From the NCBI GenBank assembly GCA_025766275.1, contig JAFKAC010000012.1:62001-126000 (forward strand): DNA of 64,000 bases, in the 5' to 3' direction. Position 1 is the first letter of the stretch. Each line of letters starts with the position of its first letter. Source of the stretch: Lactarius indigo. Lineage: Eukaryota; Basidiomycota; Agaricomycetes; Russulales; Russulaceae. Under the pieces are notes generated by a model. The model was not told the origin of the DNA. It saw only the letters and a list, made by a program, of their open reading frames with translations, and did no database searches. Both the position numbers and the translations under genes were made by a program. Below are positions 1 through 11,422 of the stretch, piece after piece.

Positions 1-410
1 CTGCGTGTACGCATGTACAGTGGGGCTTGGCGCGGGGAATGACCGCCTTTTGCTGAGTGATCCCATCATCGCGCGCCAACCTCGGTTACTAGACACCATT
101 CATGTTTATCTGCCAGCGACTCTTATGACGTTCACAATTTGGGATAATTGGCTATTCTCAGTGAGATCATGGGACATGCTTGTGCTATAAATCTCAGTTC
201 TTCACTCGGGGTCTTGTTTTCTCACACCACCCAACATGTCTCCGAGTCTATCTCTCTCAGGTCCTACTCCCTTGTTTACAAAGCCAACGGCCGTGGATTA
301 CTCTGCTATAGGGTGGGTCTCTGTTGAGGTCAGATGATTGCGCCATCTCGGTCCGTGACTCACGTGATCGGTAGTTTATACGCGACCTGGTATTTGTTCG
401 TCTTATCCCT
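1..410. other. Intergenic sequence upstream of the O-methyltransferase
   Basis: No reading frame here resembles a protein I recognise. The stretch is AT/GC-balanced. It ends in the regulatory-looking TGACTCACGTG site and in the direct repeats that precede the methyltransferase. Confidence 0.4.
356..366 (+). promoter_or_regulatory. Composite AP-1/Gcn4-like plus E-box site
   Basis: The sequence reads TGACTCACGTG, a TGASTCA half joined to CACGTG. The same composite occurs upstream of all three amidase copies in this window. It lies about 270 bp before the first recognisable methyltransferase codon. The function is inferred from the resemblance to bZIP and bHLH binding sites. Confidence 0.4.
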
Positions 411-565
411 TAGTTCCTTCCACTCCACGAGGATCTAAGGGTAAGCTCTAGTACGCTAACTACCATACCGCCCGCTTATTGACATGTTGTAGTGTATACT
501 GGTCTAGGTGATTATAGTTAGTTCCTTCCACTCCACGAGGATCTAAGGTGTATACTGGTCTAGGT
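411..565. repeat. Interleaved direct repeats before the O-methyltransferase
   Basis: A 30-bp sequence beginning TAGTTCCTTCCACTCC occurs at 411-440 and again at 519-548. An 18-bp sequence GTGTATACTGGTCTAGGT occurs at 492-509 and 548-565. The second copy of the first unit runs straight into the second copy of the other, so the two repeats are shuffled relative to each other. This looks like a small local duplication or template-switch scar in the promoter region. Confidence 0.75.
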
Positions 566-636
566 TTTAAAAGTCTCAAGACTCAAACATCCCACGCTTC
601 CCTTCCTGACGTTGCTGTTCTGTGCTCGAAAGGGTT

Positions 637-2557
637 TTAGCAGAGCTCAAGACCCTCGCTAGCATCACAATCTTCGGTCGACGATATTGAAGCCGCCGTC
701 AATGCCAATGACCTCACCCTCCCATCGTCAGATGAGCCATTTAATCTCGAGTCAGAGGCACCCCACATGCACCCGACCATTCAGTCCACTGGGTCGCTCA
801 TCACCTCCGCCGCGGCGCAACTCATGACACTTGTGAGGCCTGCACCTTTGGTAATCCTTGATGTGGTGTTGCAGGTGAATAGGGTCGTTCCAACGACCAC
901 CTCGCACTTTGCTAATTATACGGGTATGATCAAGTTCCACGTTTCTACTGCGATACGTACTGCAGTGAGTACGCACACCGCGGAAATCCTTCGGGATGCA
1001 GGCCCCGAGGTAGCATCAACCGTCGAGAAGCTTTCCAATTCCGTCCTGACTTTATGTCTGCCCAGGGTTTACACGCATGGAAGATTGCCAAGCCGACGGG
1101 TGTTCATCCTGCAAAGCTCTGTATGTATCGAGAATGAGTAAACTATTTCTGCTTTAGGTGCCATCAGCTCGGGTCCTTCGCCTCCTTGCAACAAATCACA
1201 TATTCGTCGAGGTCTCGCCGGATGTGTTTGCTAATAACCGCTTGTCCACTGTTTTGGACACCGGAAAGCCTGTCGATGAGCTGATATCAAAGTGGGCGCT
1301 GTTCTGCGTGCGATTGCACAATAAACTGACATGTAACACGTCTTCAGCCCCGAATCGAAGTTCACCGGAACTCTTGGCATGACATCCCTTATGGGCCATA
1401 TGTATGAATTTCCATTTAGAATCGCACTCATCTGGGCTCTGATTACGTTCCTGTAGTCTTGACGAAGCATTCAAGAGTTCATCGTACCTGACAGAGACGC
1501 TGCTTCATCCCGAAATTTGGGCATGCAACAGAACCCACTAAGACGGCCCTGAACAAAGCGTTCGGGTTCGAGGGAGATATGTGGAACTGGTTCGAGGGTC
1601 CGGATAACAGATTGCGCCTTGCAAGATTCGGCGCTGCAATGACTAACGTAACAAACTTGACACCGGAGAACGCGATCCTCGAAGGTTTGTCACTTTACTC
1701 TATCGACTACTGCCCGACTTGATGCATCGGACCCCCAGGGTATGCATGGGAAAATCTCCCTCCTGGCTCCCTAGTTGTTGATGTTGGAGGCGGCGTTGGT
1801 TCGCAGTCCTTAATACTCGCTCGTCGTCACCCCAACCTTCAGTTTGTTGTACAAGACCGCGATTCTGTGCTCGGCGATGCCAACGAGGTGAGACAGGTAT
1901 CAGTTCCACTTCCATGTGTACCTATTCCTGATGCATCTTCGACGTAGTATTGGAAAAAGAACATGCCTGACGCACTCGACTCTGGACGCGTTAAGTTGCT
2001 CGGTCCGTCTCATCCCATCTCCACTTTTTACGGAGACGAGAGCTGAGACTCGGGTTTCTCCAAGGTCTCAGTTTCTTTGACCCTCAGCCAGCGCGGGAGG
2101 ACGATGTCACAGTTTTCCTCCTTTGCAGGGTTCTCCACGATTGGGCGGACGAATACTGCCTCAAAATCTTGAAGCATCTGCGAGTCGCTGCTGTGCCCAA
2201 GACGCAGCTAGTCATTGTCGAACAGTCCATAGCGTGCGCCTGCGACGAACCCGCCACGCACGAAATCCCCGGCGCGGAGATTCCCTCTCCCCCCTAAACC
2301 ACTGCTTCCGAACATGGGTCGTGCGGGCTCGGTGGCGCATGCCACAGATGCTATGGCGAGTTTACCTGGTGTTGAAACACAATGTATATGTTGACGGAAG
2401 GACGTTTCACAGATGTTGGGGCTCTTCAATGGGCAGGAACGTACGATCACGGCCCTGCGCAGCTTGCTCGATCAGGCGGGCTGGAAACTCATCGCCTGTG
2501 CATCACGATGCTCCGTCTGTGGCAAGGTTCCAAAAGTCCATTGCAGTTCCGAACTAG
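637..2557 (+). pseudogene. O-methyltransferase, copy 1 (multi-exon, frame-broken)
   Basis: This is a SAM-dependent class I O-methyltransferase of the plant-type/fungal small-molecule family. It has an N-terminal dimerisation region (HVSTAIRTAVSTHTAEIL at about 940-1000) and the SAM-binding motif VVDVGGGVGSQ near 1780. The catalytic-region motif LHDWADEYC lies near 2130 and the C-terminal MLGLFNGQERT near 2412. Short introns separate the exons, for example 1119-1157, 1352-1408 and 1684-1738. The expected ATG before GCAGAGCTC is TTA at 637-639. The reading frame shifts near 676, 1522 (extra base before GGGCATGC), about 2297 and about 2492. The gene is therefore either decayed or mis-sequenced. 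It converges on the amidase downstream. Substrate unknown. Confidence 0.75.
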
Positions 2558-3366
2558 GACGTGTGCGCTTGCATCATCCGCTCTTGCATCCGCTTCTCTA
2601 TTGGCGAGTAACGAGTTCTTTGTCAGATACTCGTGTCCGGTCTTCAGGTCGCTGCTTGGTGTTGGAAACTGTAATGGAGAAAATCCTCAAATTATAGATA
2701 GATCCGAAACCTGTGATATGTATACGTACAAGGAAAAGCTAGCGATTGCTTGTTTTGGAACGGGTTGTGCTCGAGTTGAGTGCAGCAGCAGCGCTGATTG
2801 GGGGAGTTTCAGGAACGTGTCTGGAGTCAAGGTCGACGTGATATACAGCACCGCCACTGTGACTAACAATAACACAGGCAATCACGTCAGATGGCTCCCC
2901 GGAGTCGACGCAAATATTGACGCTACCGCCACAGGCGTCCGAGGTCGCAAGTTCGCAAGTTCGCAAGTTCCCTGAGCAGCCCGGCCCGGGCATGCGCGTG
3001 ACGCTACTGAGTCAACCTCACGTGATCCCAGTGTTTGCTGCGAGTACCGTGACTAGCCCACTAGTCCACGGGCCACCCACTCCACTATTCCGAGTTCTTA
3101 TCCTTTGCGGTTCACTCCCAGGGTACCAAAGCTGAGTTCCCAGGCTCCTGTCAATTTCACGGACCCACGGCACTAGTGATATCTGATACTGGTTCGGCTC
3201 AATCTGTTAGATTGCACCTGGGATCGCACTGGCAGGGCAGAGCGGGTAGGGCTGTATCATTCCGAGTTCGTCACTTTGATCGAAACAGCGAGAGGGCGAA
3301 TCGGTGTCTTGTCTACCCAGAACATGTACACGAGTATATTCCTTTCGTACACAAAAGTATCCTTTC
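2558..3366. other. 3' region between methyltransferase 1 and amidase 1
   Basis: No convincing gene. It contains a short tandem array of the 8-mer GTTCGCAA at about 2943-2970 and a TGAGTCA...CACGTGA pair at about 3008-3023. The equivalent interval is repeated, diverged, at about 6850-7480 in the second duplication unit. Confidence 0.5.
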
Positions 3367-5373
3367 TCACTTCTCCATGACGTCCGCCAGCTGAGTCTTT
3401 GGTATCGCCTCGGGGAACGCCAGTCTCTTCAACCGAGTATGTGTCGCTTGTTCATATGCGAACGCGTATCCAACTAGCTTGAACTCGCTGAATGCAGTCC
3501 CGACGAACGAAAGTCCAAACGGTAACCCTGGTGCCATGTTGATCGTTGGCCGAGCAGGTGTCGCCACAACGGTATCAGGCTGGAAGCCAAGCGGAACAGT
3601 GACGACTGGATAGCCCGCCACCGCAGCCGGTACTGAGGCGAACACTACAGAAATCATTTTTAGGTGGGGAGAGACCGGGTAAAGAGGGGGCCAGCGTACC
3701 GTCGGTAGGAAGGACGATCGCGTCTAGCTTGAACTCGGCGAGAGTGGCGTCGATCCCACGAGTCCGGCCGAGATCGTGATCAGCTGCCAACGCTGCAAAG
3801 TAGGCCGCGTCTCGAGTAGTGTTCTCTGACGCAATGAACCTCCAAATTCGGGTTAGCTGTGGTCTCGAAACGACACAAGTGCGCACGTACTGAGATTGAT
3901 CCGTCCAGAAAGGTGGAACCAGCTCTTGAGACGCATGAGCGATATTGAACGCAATCAGGTCTGCCAGTGTCTTCACCCCCGTGGGAACTTTGATGAGCCT
4001 GGAGATGTACTCTTCCACATCCACCTGACCAAATTCTTCTCGATGAGAGGTGTTGTGGGTCAGGTTATGGTCTACACTACCTTGAAGTCCGTATTGAGGA
4101 CAATGGTTTCGTTGTTGGATACAAGCAGTTCATTTGCGTCCGGGGGTTCAGCAGGGTCGACGATGGTGGCACCAAGTTTCGCGAGTGTGACGAGTGATGC
4201 ATTGAAAGCACGATCGATGTTGGGATCGCCACTCAGAAAGAGTCGAGGAACTCCTAAACGCACACCTTGGAGAGCACCCTTCCTGAGGGCCTTGGAAAAA
4301 TCTGGAACGCGGGCGGGGGCGGCGAGAGTAAAGTTGTCAAGTGGATCGCGTCCCGCAATAGCAGTGAGGATGACGGCAGCATCGGCAACGCTCCGGGCCA
4401 TTGGGCCAACGGTGTCCTGATTCTCCGAGATCGGTATGACTGTGAGCCATCAATGGAGGACCGCTGTATGTACTATACACGGACGCGTACCGCCCGCACG
4501 AGAGGTTAATCCCACGGTCGGCTTGATGCCTACCAGATTTTGACGGCTACTCGGGAAAATGATTGAACCTTCGGTTTCGGTTCCTAGCGCTGCAGTCGCG
4601 AGTCCAATCGCGCTCGCAATCCCCGAGCCGGAAGATGACCCCGAGGGGTTGGCAAGCGGGAAATACGGACAGGTTGACTGTCCACCTCGGCCCGAGAATC
4701 CTGAAGGAACAATACCACGGAAGTTCGCCCACTTCAGAGAGATTGGCCTTTCCCAGCAGTACAGCGCCAGCTGCGCGAAGTTTGGCGACGACGGTCGCAT
4801 CGCGTGGTGGGATGGAGCCGAGGAGCGCAAATGAACCTGCATGTGGTATTCATGCCTACACGGGGTGACAGTAAATTTTTGCGCATTCTCGGGCACGTCG
4901 GAGAAGAGTACGTACCGTCACTTGCGCGGGTGGCAATGTTGTCCTTGAGCAGGATTGGGATCCCGTGGAGCGGACCACGCGGACCCAGTGTTCCTGCGTT
5001 CAAGGATCGAGCTCTGCTGCCTGCTCGAGCGCGCTTGGGTTGAGCTCGATGACAGCGCTGAGGGCGGGTCCTTTCAGGTTGACCTCCTCGATGCGGGCGA
5101 AGTAAGCCTGTGAGAAGGCAACGAGTGAGCTACGCACAGGAAGGGACACTGGACTGGGGGCGGCACCTTGACGAGGTCAACACTCGTGAAATGTCCATTG
5201 TCTAGTCCGTGCTGCAGCTCGGCGATTGACGCCTCATAAAGGTCAGGCAGTCGAGCATGGCGGGGCGTAACAGTAATTCCGCTCGAACCACCACAGAGCA
5301 GGAGCTGAAAGGTCAGGAATACGAAGACGGTCCATAATACCTGCATCCCGCGTCTACTGGTATCTCGTTGCAT
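3367..5373 (-). CDS. Amidase (amidase signature family), copy 1
   Basis: The product is a hydrolase of the Ser-cisSer-Lys amidase signature family, probably secreted or membrane-anchored. It starts with a hydrophobic leader (VLWTVFVFLTFQLLLCGG). The catalytic Lys is in ILLKDNIATRASD. The Gly/Ser-rich loop PSGSSSGSGIASAIG carries the cis-Ser, and GTETEGSI carries the nucleophile Ser. The gene is about 560 codons in several exons, with introns near 5106-5164 and 4881-4911 (approximate) and others towards the 3' end. Two extra single bases relative to copy 2 (near 4990 and 5004) put a stop in exon 2, and a compensating extra base follows in exon 3. As written the gene is broken around the catalytic Lys. 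Substrate unknown. Confidence 0.75.
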
Positions 5374-5770
5374 GTGGGCTCAATATCCGCCGGCCTGATT
5401 GTCTTCCTCTTGTAGGACAATCTGGGCGTCAAAAAACACTTTCACACGAATGACTCGGGTGTTTCATCTCTGACCATGAGTGCATAAATATGCATGGAAC
5501 TCGTCAATGTTGGTTCTGTTGGTTCTGCCCGCTGGCACGTGACTCAATTTAGTCGCGTCGTCCCTTCAAGTTTGTGCTATGATATGACTCGGGATATGTA
5601 CTCACAGCGAGAAGATCACTGAGGCTAGAGGTCTTCAGGATAGAGGTCCAGCTGTCACTGCAATGGATGGCAGTATCGTTGTTCGTACTCGAACTCGAAA
5701 GATGATAAGATTCGTAGTACTTGATGGGGCCAAAAATACCGCGTGTGGGAACTCAAAGTTGCGCTACTGT
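5374..5770. other. Amidase 1 promoter region and duplication junction
   Basis: This is the 5' flank of amidase 1 and matches the flank of amidase 2 (9489 to about 9900). At about 5765-5771, after CTCAAAGTTGCGCTACTGTACGG, the sequence switches abruptly to the middle of a methyltransferase gene. That switch marks the junction of the tandem duplication. Confidence 0.65.
5536..5546 (-). promoter_or_regulatory. TGAGTCACGTG composite site upstream of amidase 1
   Basis: The plus strand reads CACGTGACTCA. The site lies 163 bp upstream of the amidase 1 ATG, in the same orientation relative to the gene as at the other two amidase copies. It resembles overlapping E-box and bZIP half-sites. The regulatory role is inferred. 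Confidence 0.5.
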
Positions 5771-6841
5771 ACGGCATAGATTTCCGTTCAGAATCACGCT
5801 CATCTAGGCTTTGATCACTTTCCTATAGCCTTGATGAAACATTCAAGAGCTCATCGTACCTGATGGAGACACTTAGCTGTTGATCCCGAATTCGGGCATG
5901 CCACAGAGCCGACAAAGGTGGTTCTGAACAAAGCATTTGGTTTCGCGGGAGTTATGTGGAACTGGTTCAAGCGAGGGTTTGATTGACAGATTGCGCCTTG
6001 CAAGATTTGGCGCTGCAATGATTAATGTGACAAACATGACAGCAGAAGATGCGGTTATCACCCTTCACTCTAGAGTATCGACCACTGCCTGACTTGATGC
6101 ATCAAACCCCCAGGGTATGCATGGGAAAAACCTCCTCCCTGCTCCCTAGTTGATGATGATGGAGGTGGCGTTGGCCCTTAACACTCGCTCGTCGTCACCC
6201 CAACCTTCGCTGGTTTAGACGGACATCAGTTCCAATTCCGTGTGTACTTATTCTTGTGACGCATCTTTATCGCAGAGCCGGAAAAAGGACATGCCCGATG
6301 CATTCAACTCTGGGTGCGTGAAGTTGCTAGGTCCGTCTCGTTCCGTCTCCGCTTTTCACAGAGACGAGCGCTGATTTTCGGGTTTCTCAAGGCTTCAGAA
6401 CCTCAGCCAGCGCAGGGTTCTCCACGATTGGGTAGAGGAGTATTGCGACAAGATATTGGAGCATCTGCGAGTCGCTGCTGGGCCTAAGACGCAGCTGGTC
6501 ATTGTCGAACAACTGATGACGTGTGCCTGCGATGAATTCGCCACGCACGAAACCCTCGGCGCGGAGCTCCCGCTCCTCCCGAACCCCTGCTTCCGAACAT
6601 GGGACGCGCGGGCTCGACGGCGAATGCCACTGATGCTATGGCGAGTTTATTTGGTGCCGAATCGAGCATATGTACTGATAGTTGAACGTATCATAGCTGC
6701 TGGGTTTCTTCGATGGGTAAAAACATGATGGCGGCCCTGCGCAGCTTGTTCGGTCAGGCTGGCTTGAAGTTTATCGCCGCGTAAAAATATGGTGCTTCGT
6801 CGGTGGCGAAGTTCCAAAAGTCTAATTTCAGTACCAAACTG
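5771..6841 (+). pseudogene. O-methyltransferase, copy 2 (5'-truncated relic)
   Basis: This relic aligns exon by exon with copy 1, starting at the intron that follows the MTSLMGH region. It keeps HATEPTK..LNKAFGF near 5895, MWNWF near 5957, a degraded SAM loop near 6150 and the FxRTWDxR-type region near 6590. The end corresponds to the copy 1 C-terminus, but the stop codon is lost (GTACCAAACTGGGA). The whole N-terminal dimerisation part is missing, the SAM-binding exon is internally deleted and several frameshifts are present. It cannot encode a working enzyme. It ends convergent with amidase 2, exactly as copy 1 does with amidase 1. Confidence 0.8.
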
Positions 6842-7480
6842 GGACGGATACGCCTGAACCATTTCGCTTCATTATCGGGTTCTTTGTCGGAGGTCCGTGC
6901 CTTCCGATCGTTGCTTGGTGTTGTAAACTGAAATCCTCAAATCGCAGATGGACCTGGAATCCGTGATCTGTATGCGTACGAAAGAGGCCAACGGTTACTT
7001 TTTTTGGAACATCCAAGGCTGTGCTTGAGTGCAGGAGTGGGCGCAGATAATACACTGCAATCATGTTAGATAAGCCTGGAGTCTTGAGTCGTCCTTTCTA
7101 AGGCTGGTGGCTTTGCTGAGTCACCCTCACGCACCCCGTGATCTCGATGTTTCGGCCACGGCCGAGGACCATCGCACCACCATTCCCAACTTCCTTGCCA
7201 ACTGCTCATCCTTCGTAGCTCGCTTTACACGATATTCAAGCCTCAGGCCACAGGCTTCTGTAAATTTCACAGCCTGGAACTACGGGATAGAATATCTAGG
7301 GCATTTTCGGCTTAATTTGAATCAGTCAGATCGCACTCAGGCTGGCAAGCGAGAGCGGGTAGTAGGGCCTGTATCGTTCCGAGTTCGTCAGTATGATCCG
7401 CAACGGTGAGGGCATGAGATGGTTCAAGTACGCGTATATGCGTTTAATACATGAGTGAAACTGCTCGAAATAACCTCTCC
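6842..7480. other. Spacer between methyltransferase relic 2 and amidase 2
   Basis: This is the diverged counterpart of 2558-3366. I see no gene. The repeated landmark is CTGAGTCACCCTCACG near 7118. Confidence 0.5.
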
Positions 7481-9488
7481 TCATTGCTTGATGACATCAG
7501 CCAGCTGAGTCTTCGGTATCGCCTCGGGGAACGCCAGTCTCTTCAACCGGGTATGTGTCGCTTGTTCATATGCAAATGCGTATCCTACTAACTTGAACTC
7601 GCTGAATGCAGTCCCGACGAACGAAAGTCCAAACGGTAATCCCTGGTGCCATGTCGATCGTTGGCCAAGCAGGTGTCGCCACAACGGTATCAGGCTGGAA
7701 GCCAAGCGGAACAGTGACGACCGGATAGCCTGCCATCGCAGCCACTCTTGCGGTGAAACCTAGAGAAAACGTCCTAGGGTGGGGCGAGGTCGAGTGAAGA
7801 GGGAGGTAAGCGTACCATCTGTAGGAAGGACGATCGCGTCTAGCTTGAACTCGGCGAGAGTGGCATCAATCCCACGAGTCCGGCCGAGATCAGTGGTCAG
7901 CTGCCAACGCTGCAAAGTAGGCCGCATCTCGAGTAGTGTTCTCTGATATAATGAGCCTACCATCTGCGTTGGCTATGGATCTCGAAACTGACACAAGTGC
8001 GCACGTACTTAGATTGATCCGTCCAGAAAGGTGGAACCAGCTCTTGAGACGCATGAGCGAATGTTGAACGTCAATCATGATCTGCCAGTGTTTTCACCCC
8101 TGTGGGACTTCGACTAGCCCGGAGATGTACTCCTCCAAGTTCACCTGGTCAAATATCCCATCGATGAGAGGCGTTCTAGGCTTCATGCTACGATCTACCA
8201 TTACCTTGAAGTCCGTACTGAGAACAATGGATTCGTTCATGGACGCAAGCAGTTCATGTGCGTCCGGGAATTCTGCAGGGTCGACGATGGTGGCACCGAG
8301 TTTCGTGAGTGTGACGAGCGACGCATCGAAAGCACCGGTCGATGTTGGGATCGCCACTCAGAAAGAGTCGAGGAACTCCTAGACGCACACCTTGGAGAGC
8401 GTCCTTCCTGAGGGCCTTGGAGAAATCTGGAACGCGGACAGGTGCGGCGAGGGTAAAGTTGTCGAGTGGATCGCGTCCCGCGATAGCAGTGAGGATGACG
8501 GCAGCATCGGCAACGCTCCGGGCCATTGGGCCGACCGGTGTCCTGATTCTCCGAGATCGGTATAACTGTGAGCCATCAATGGAGGACCGCTGTACACATT
8601 TCATACGGGACGCGTACCGCCCGCACGGGAGGTCAATCCCACGGTCGGCTTGATGCCCTACCAGATTCTGACGACTGCTCGGTAGAATGATCGAGCCGTC
8701 GGTTTCGGTTCCTAGCGCTGCAGCCGCGAGTCCAATCGCGCTCGCAATCCCCGAGCCGGAAGACGATCCCGAGGGGTTCCGCGAGCGGGAAATACGGACA
8801 GGTCGACTGTCCTCCTCGGCCCGAGAATCCCGGCGGAAGAACACCGCGGAAATGGGCCCACTCGGAGAGGTTGGCTTGTCCTAGCAATACAGCGCCAGCT
8901 GCGCGCAATTTGGCGGCGACGGTCGCATCGCGCGGTGGGATGGAGCCGAGGAGCGCATATGATCCCGAGGTGGTGTTCATGCCTAAATAGTATAAAATTT
9001 GCGCATCCTCGGGCACGTCGGAGTAGGGCACGTACCGTCACTTGCGCGGGTGGCAATGTTGTCCTTGAGCAAGATTGGGATCCCATGGAGCGGACCACGC
9101 GGACCCAGTGTCCTGCGTTCAAGATCAAGCTCTGCTGCCTGCTCGAGGGCGCTTGGGTTGAGCTCGATGACAGCGCGGAGGGTGGGTCCTTGCAGGTTGA
9201 CCTCCTCGATGCGGGCGAAGTAAGCCTGTGTGAGAACGCAACGAGTGAGCGTCCACGGGGGAAATACTGGACGTGGGAGGCAACCTTGACGAGGTCAACG
9301 CTCGTGAAATGGCCATTCTCCAGTCCGTGCTGCAGCTCGGCGATCGATGCCTCATAAAGGTCAGGCAGTTGAGCAGGGTACGTAACAGCGTTTTCACTTA
9401 GGTCACCACAAAGCAGGAACTGAAAGATCAGGAACACGAAGACGGCCCATAAGACCCACACTTTGCGTCTGCTGGTATCTCGTTGCAT
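7481..9488 (-). CDS. Amidase (amidase signature family), copy 2
   Basis: This paralogue of copy 1 has the same exon plan and leader (VLWAVFVFLIFQFLLCG). Its exon 2 is clean and includes the catalytic-Lys motif PILLKDNIAT. The Ser-rich loop NPSGSSSGSGIAS and the nucleophile segment GTETDGSI are present. The C-terminal exon ends LAFPEAIPKTQLADVIKQ. Relative to copies 1 and 3 it has extra single bases near 8340 (ACCGG), 8535 (ACCGGTCGG), 8659 (TAGGGCATC) and 8788 (GCGGAACC), so no single set of exons is open. These are mostly duplications of an existing base, which fits consensus errors as well as decay. Secreted or membrane-anchored amide hydrolase of unknown substrate. Confidence 0.72.
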
Positions 9489-10014
9489 GTGGACGGCGAT
9501 ATCTGTGAACCTGATTGTCTCACTCTTGTGGGATAGAATTCACGGCACATCTGGGCGTCAAAAATAACGAAAAAACATGAGTGGCTCGGGTCTTTTCGCC
9601 TTCCTTGATGATGCATGATGGGTAGATAGAACTTGCACGGGACTCGAAAATGGATCAATGACGCCTATTTGCACGTGACTCAGTTTTGATTGTAGTAGCG
9701 CCTTGAGTAGCGCCGTAGTTTCTTTCTCTTGTGCAATGACTCGGGATGTGTGCTCACAGTCAGAGATTCACTGGCGTGTCCCAGGTCTTTGATAGAGGTC
9801 AAGCCGTCACTACGCCAACAAATGGCAGCATACCCAAAAGGCGTTGATGGGACCAAAGATACCACGTGGTGGTGACAACTCAAAGCTGCGCTATCGTATC
9901 CGAACGCTGAAACACTTACACTCGTGAGAGTTGAGGTTGAGATGAGGGTTATTCCAGTGGTGTTACAGTAAGTTAGTACAGGATAATCTATGGAGCCAAT
10001 CAATGTCTGCCAGT
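9489..10014. other. Intergenic region: amidase 2 promoter and 3' flank of the hydratase
   Basis: No gene seen. The stretch from 9489 to about 9900 is the second copy of the amidase 5' flank. The right edge of the tandem duplication falls near 9890-9900 (CAAAGCTGCGCTATCGTATCC). Confidence 0.5.
9672..9682 (-). promoter_or_regulatory. TGAGTCACGTG composite site upstream of amidase 2
   Basis: The plus strand reads CACGTGACTCA, 184 bp upstream of the amidase 2 ATG. It is conserved in sequence, orientation and approximate distance with the other amidase copies. Confidence 0.5.
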
Positions 10015-11422
10015 TTACAGTTTAGTCCACTCCCACTTTTCAAACCGTGCATGGCCGCCGCCGATCACAATCTACACGATACGAAGGCAGATTAGCGCGA
10101 GCAAGTTAGGTAAGGGAGGGGCGCATACTTTTCCAGTTCTTGTGTTTTTGACTTCGAAAGCAACTTCCCTTACCCCATCGGGTCCTGTACCAACATTCCA
10201 AGCGCTCGTCTCAAGTCCGTCTCCTGGTGCGACTGGGGCAGTGAACTTCACATTGAGGTAGCGCAGCGACGAGGGTCTCCCATGTCCGATCATGCGCACC
10301 AACGCGCGGGCGGCGAAACCAAGAGTCGAAAGGCCGTGTAAAATCACGCGGTTGCCCGGACCCGGATCTTTGGGTCGTCAGCCGGGGAGGGTAGTAGATG
10401 GAAAAAAGAGACGCGTACCGACGTGCAAGGGGTTATAGTCGCCTGAGAGGCGATAGATAAGAGACTGGCTGGGTGAAGTTTGCTCCTCCGTTACCCAATC
10501 GGGCGCACGATCTTGTGGGATGGGTATTGTCGCGGGTAATGAAGAGACACTGCGGGTGTATCGCTGGCCGGTGATCTTACCCGCAAGGTTGAACATCGCG
10601 GTCTTTAACGGCACGTCAGTAGAATAGAGCGCGGTGAGAGGGAAATGACGTACGGTGATACGGGTATATGGGGTTCCAGATGGGTCTACGAGGGTAAATT
10701 CGGATTCTAGGATTACACCAGACTCTACGGAGAGACGATATATATCATTGGTGGGGGTGAGGAAAACTTCGGAGGACGTACTGTTCTCGCGGATGGAAAT
10801 CAAACGCTTTTTCAAGAGCCATCCTGGTCCCACTGACGAGAGGTAGTGGTTTAAGGATCTCTATGGACTGTGTTGCGTGTAGCAAACGACTCGGATTGAA
10901 GTATGGCAAGCCCTTGATATGATTGGTTCTGTTGATGCTCTCCGTAAATGCGGCGATACTGTCTTCATTCCCTGCCGACTGGAGTGAGGGACCGAGCGCT
11001 TTAAAACAAACACGACCCAGCACATACCTTTGAGAAAGAGGACGACAGGATACGTCGGGAAGGCAGCAAAGGACGGATCTGCGAGCTATCGGTCACAGGC
11101 GTGCACGGGTGCTCGATCTGAGGCCACGTACGAAGTTCTGCATAGGAACAAACTGCATTGTCAGATAGACGCAGTATACCTCATCTGCGGACGTTACGTG
11201 CCGTTCACAAACTGTTGTTCAGCGAGGGTGGCGCCAATTCCCAGAGCATATGTGAGAAGATCGCGCTTGTTCCAGCTGACCTACAAGAGCGAGGCGATAG
11301 CGCGTGAGTGGGATACTAGGCGACCTGTAGCTCTTGGAAAAAGAATTACTGACTGGATCTGCGCCGTACTCACTGCCAACTAGGGAGTCGAGCGAGCGAC
11401 TGAGTGCGTTATCGGAGGACAT
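10015..11422 (-). CDS. MaoC-type 2-enoyl-CoA hydratase (hydratase 2 family)
   Basis: This is a double hot-dog enoyl-CoA hydratase 2 as found in peroxisomal beta-oxidation, which hydrates trans-2-enoyl-CoA to (3R)-hydroxyacyl-CoA. The N-terminal exon starts MSSDNALSRSLDSLVG and is followed by the structural hot-dog WNKRDLLTYALGIGATLAEQQFV. The hydratase 2 signature YRLSGDYNPLHV then continues across an intron into DPGPGNRVILHGLSTLGFAAR, giving the catalytic Asp and His. The protein ends ..FEKWEWTKL; a C-terminal TKL is at best a weak peroxisomal targeting signal. At least five introns of 50-80 bp are present. One extra G near 10829-10831 (CAGTGGGACC) shifts the frame before GPGWLLKKRLISIREN and is probably an error, because both sides are well conserved. 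Confidence 0.82.
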
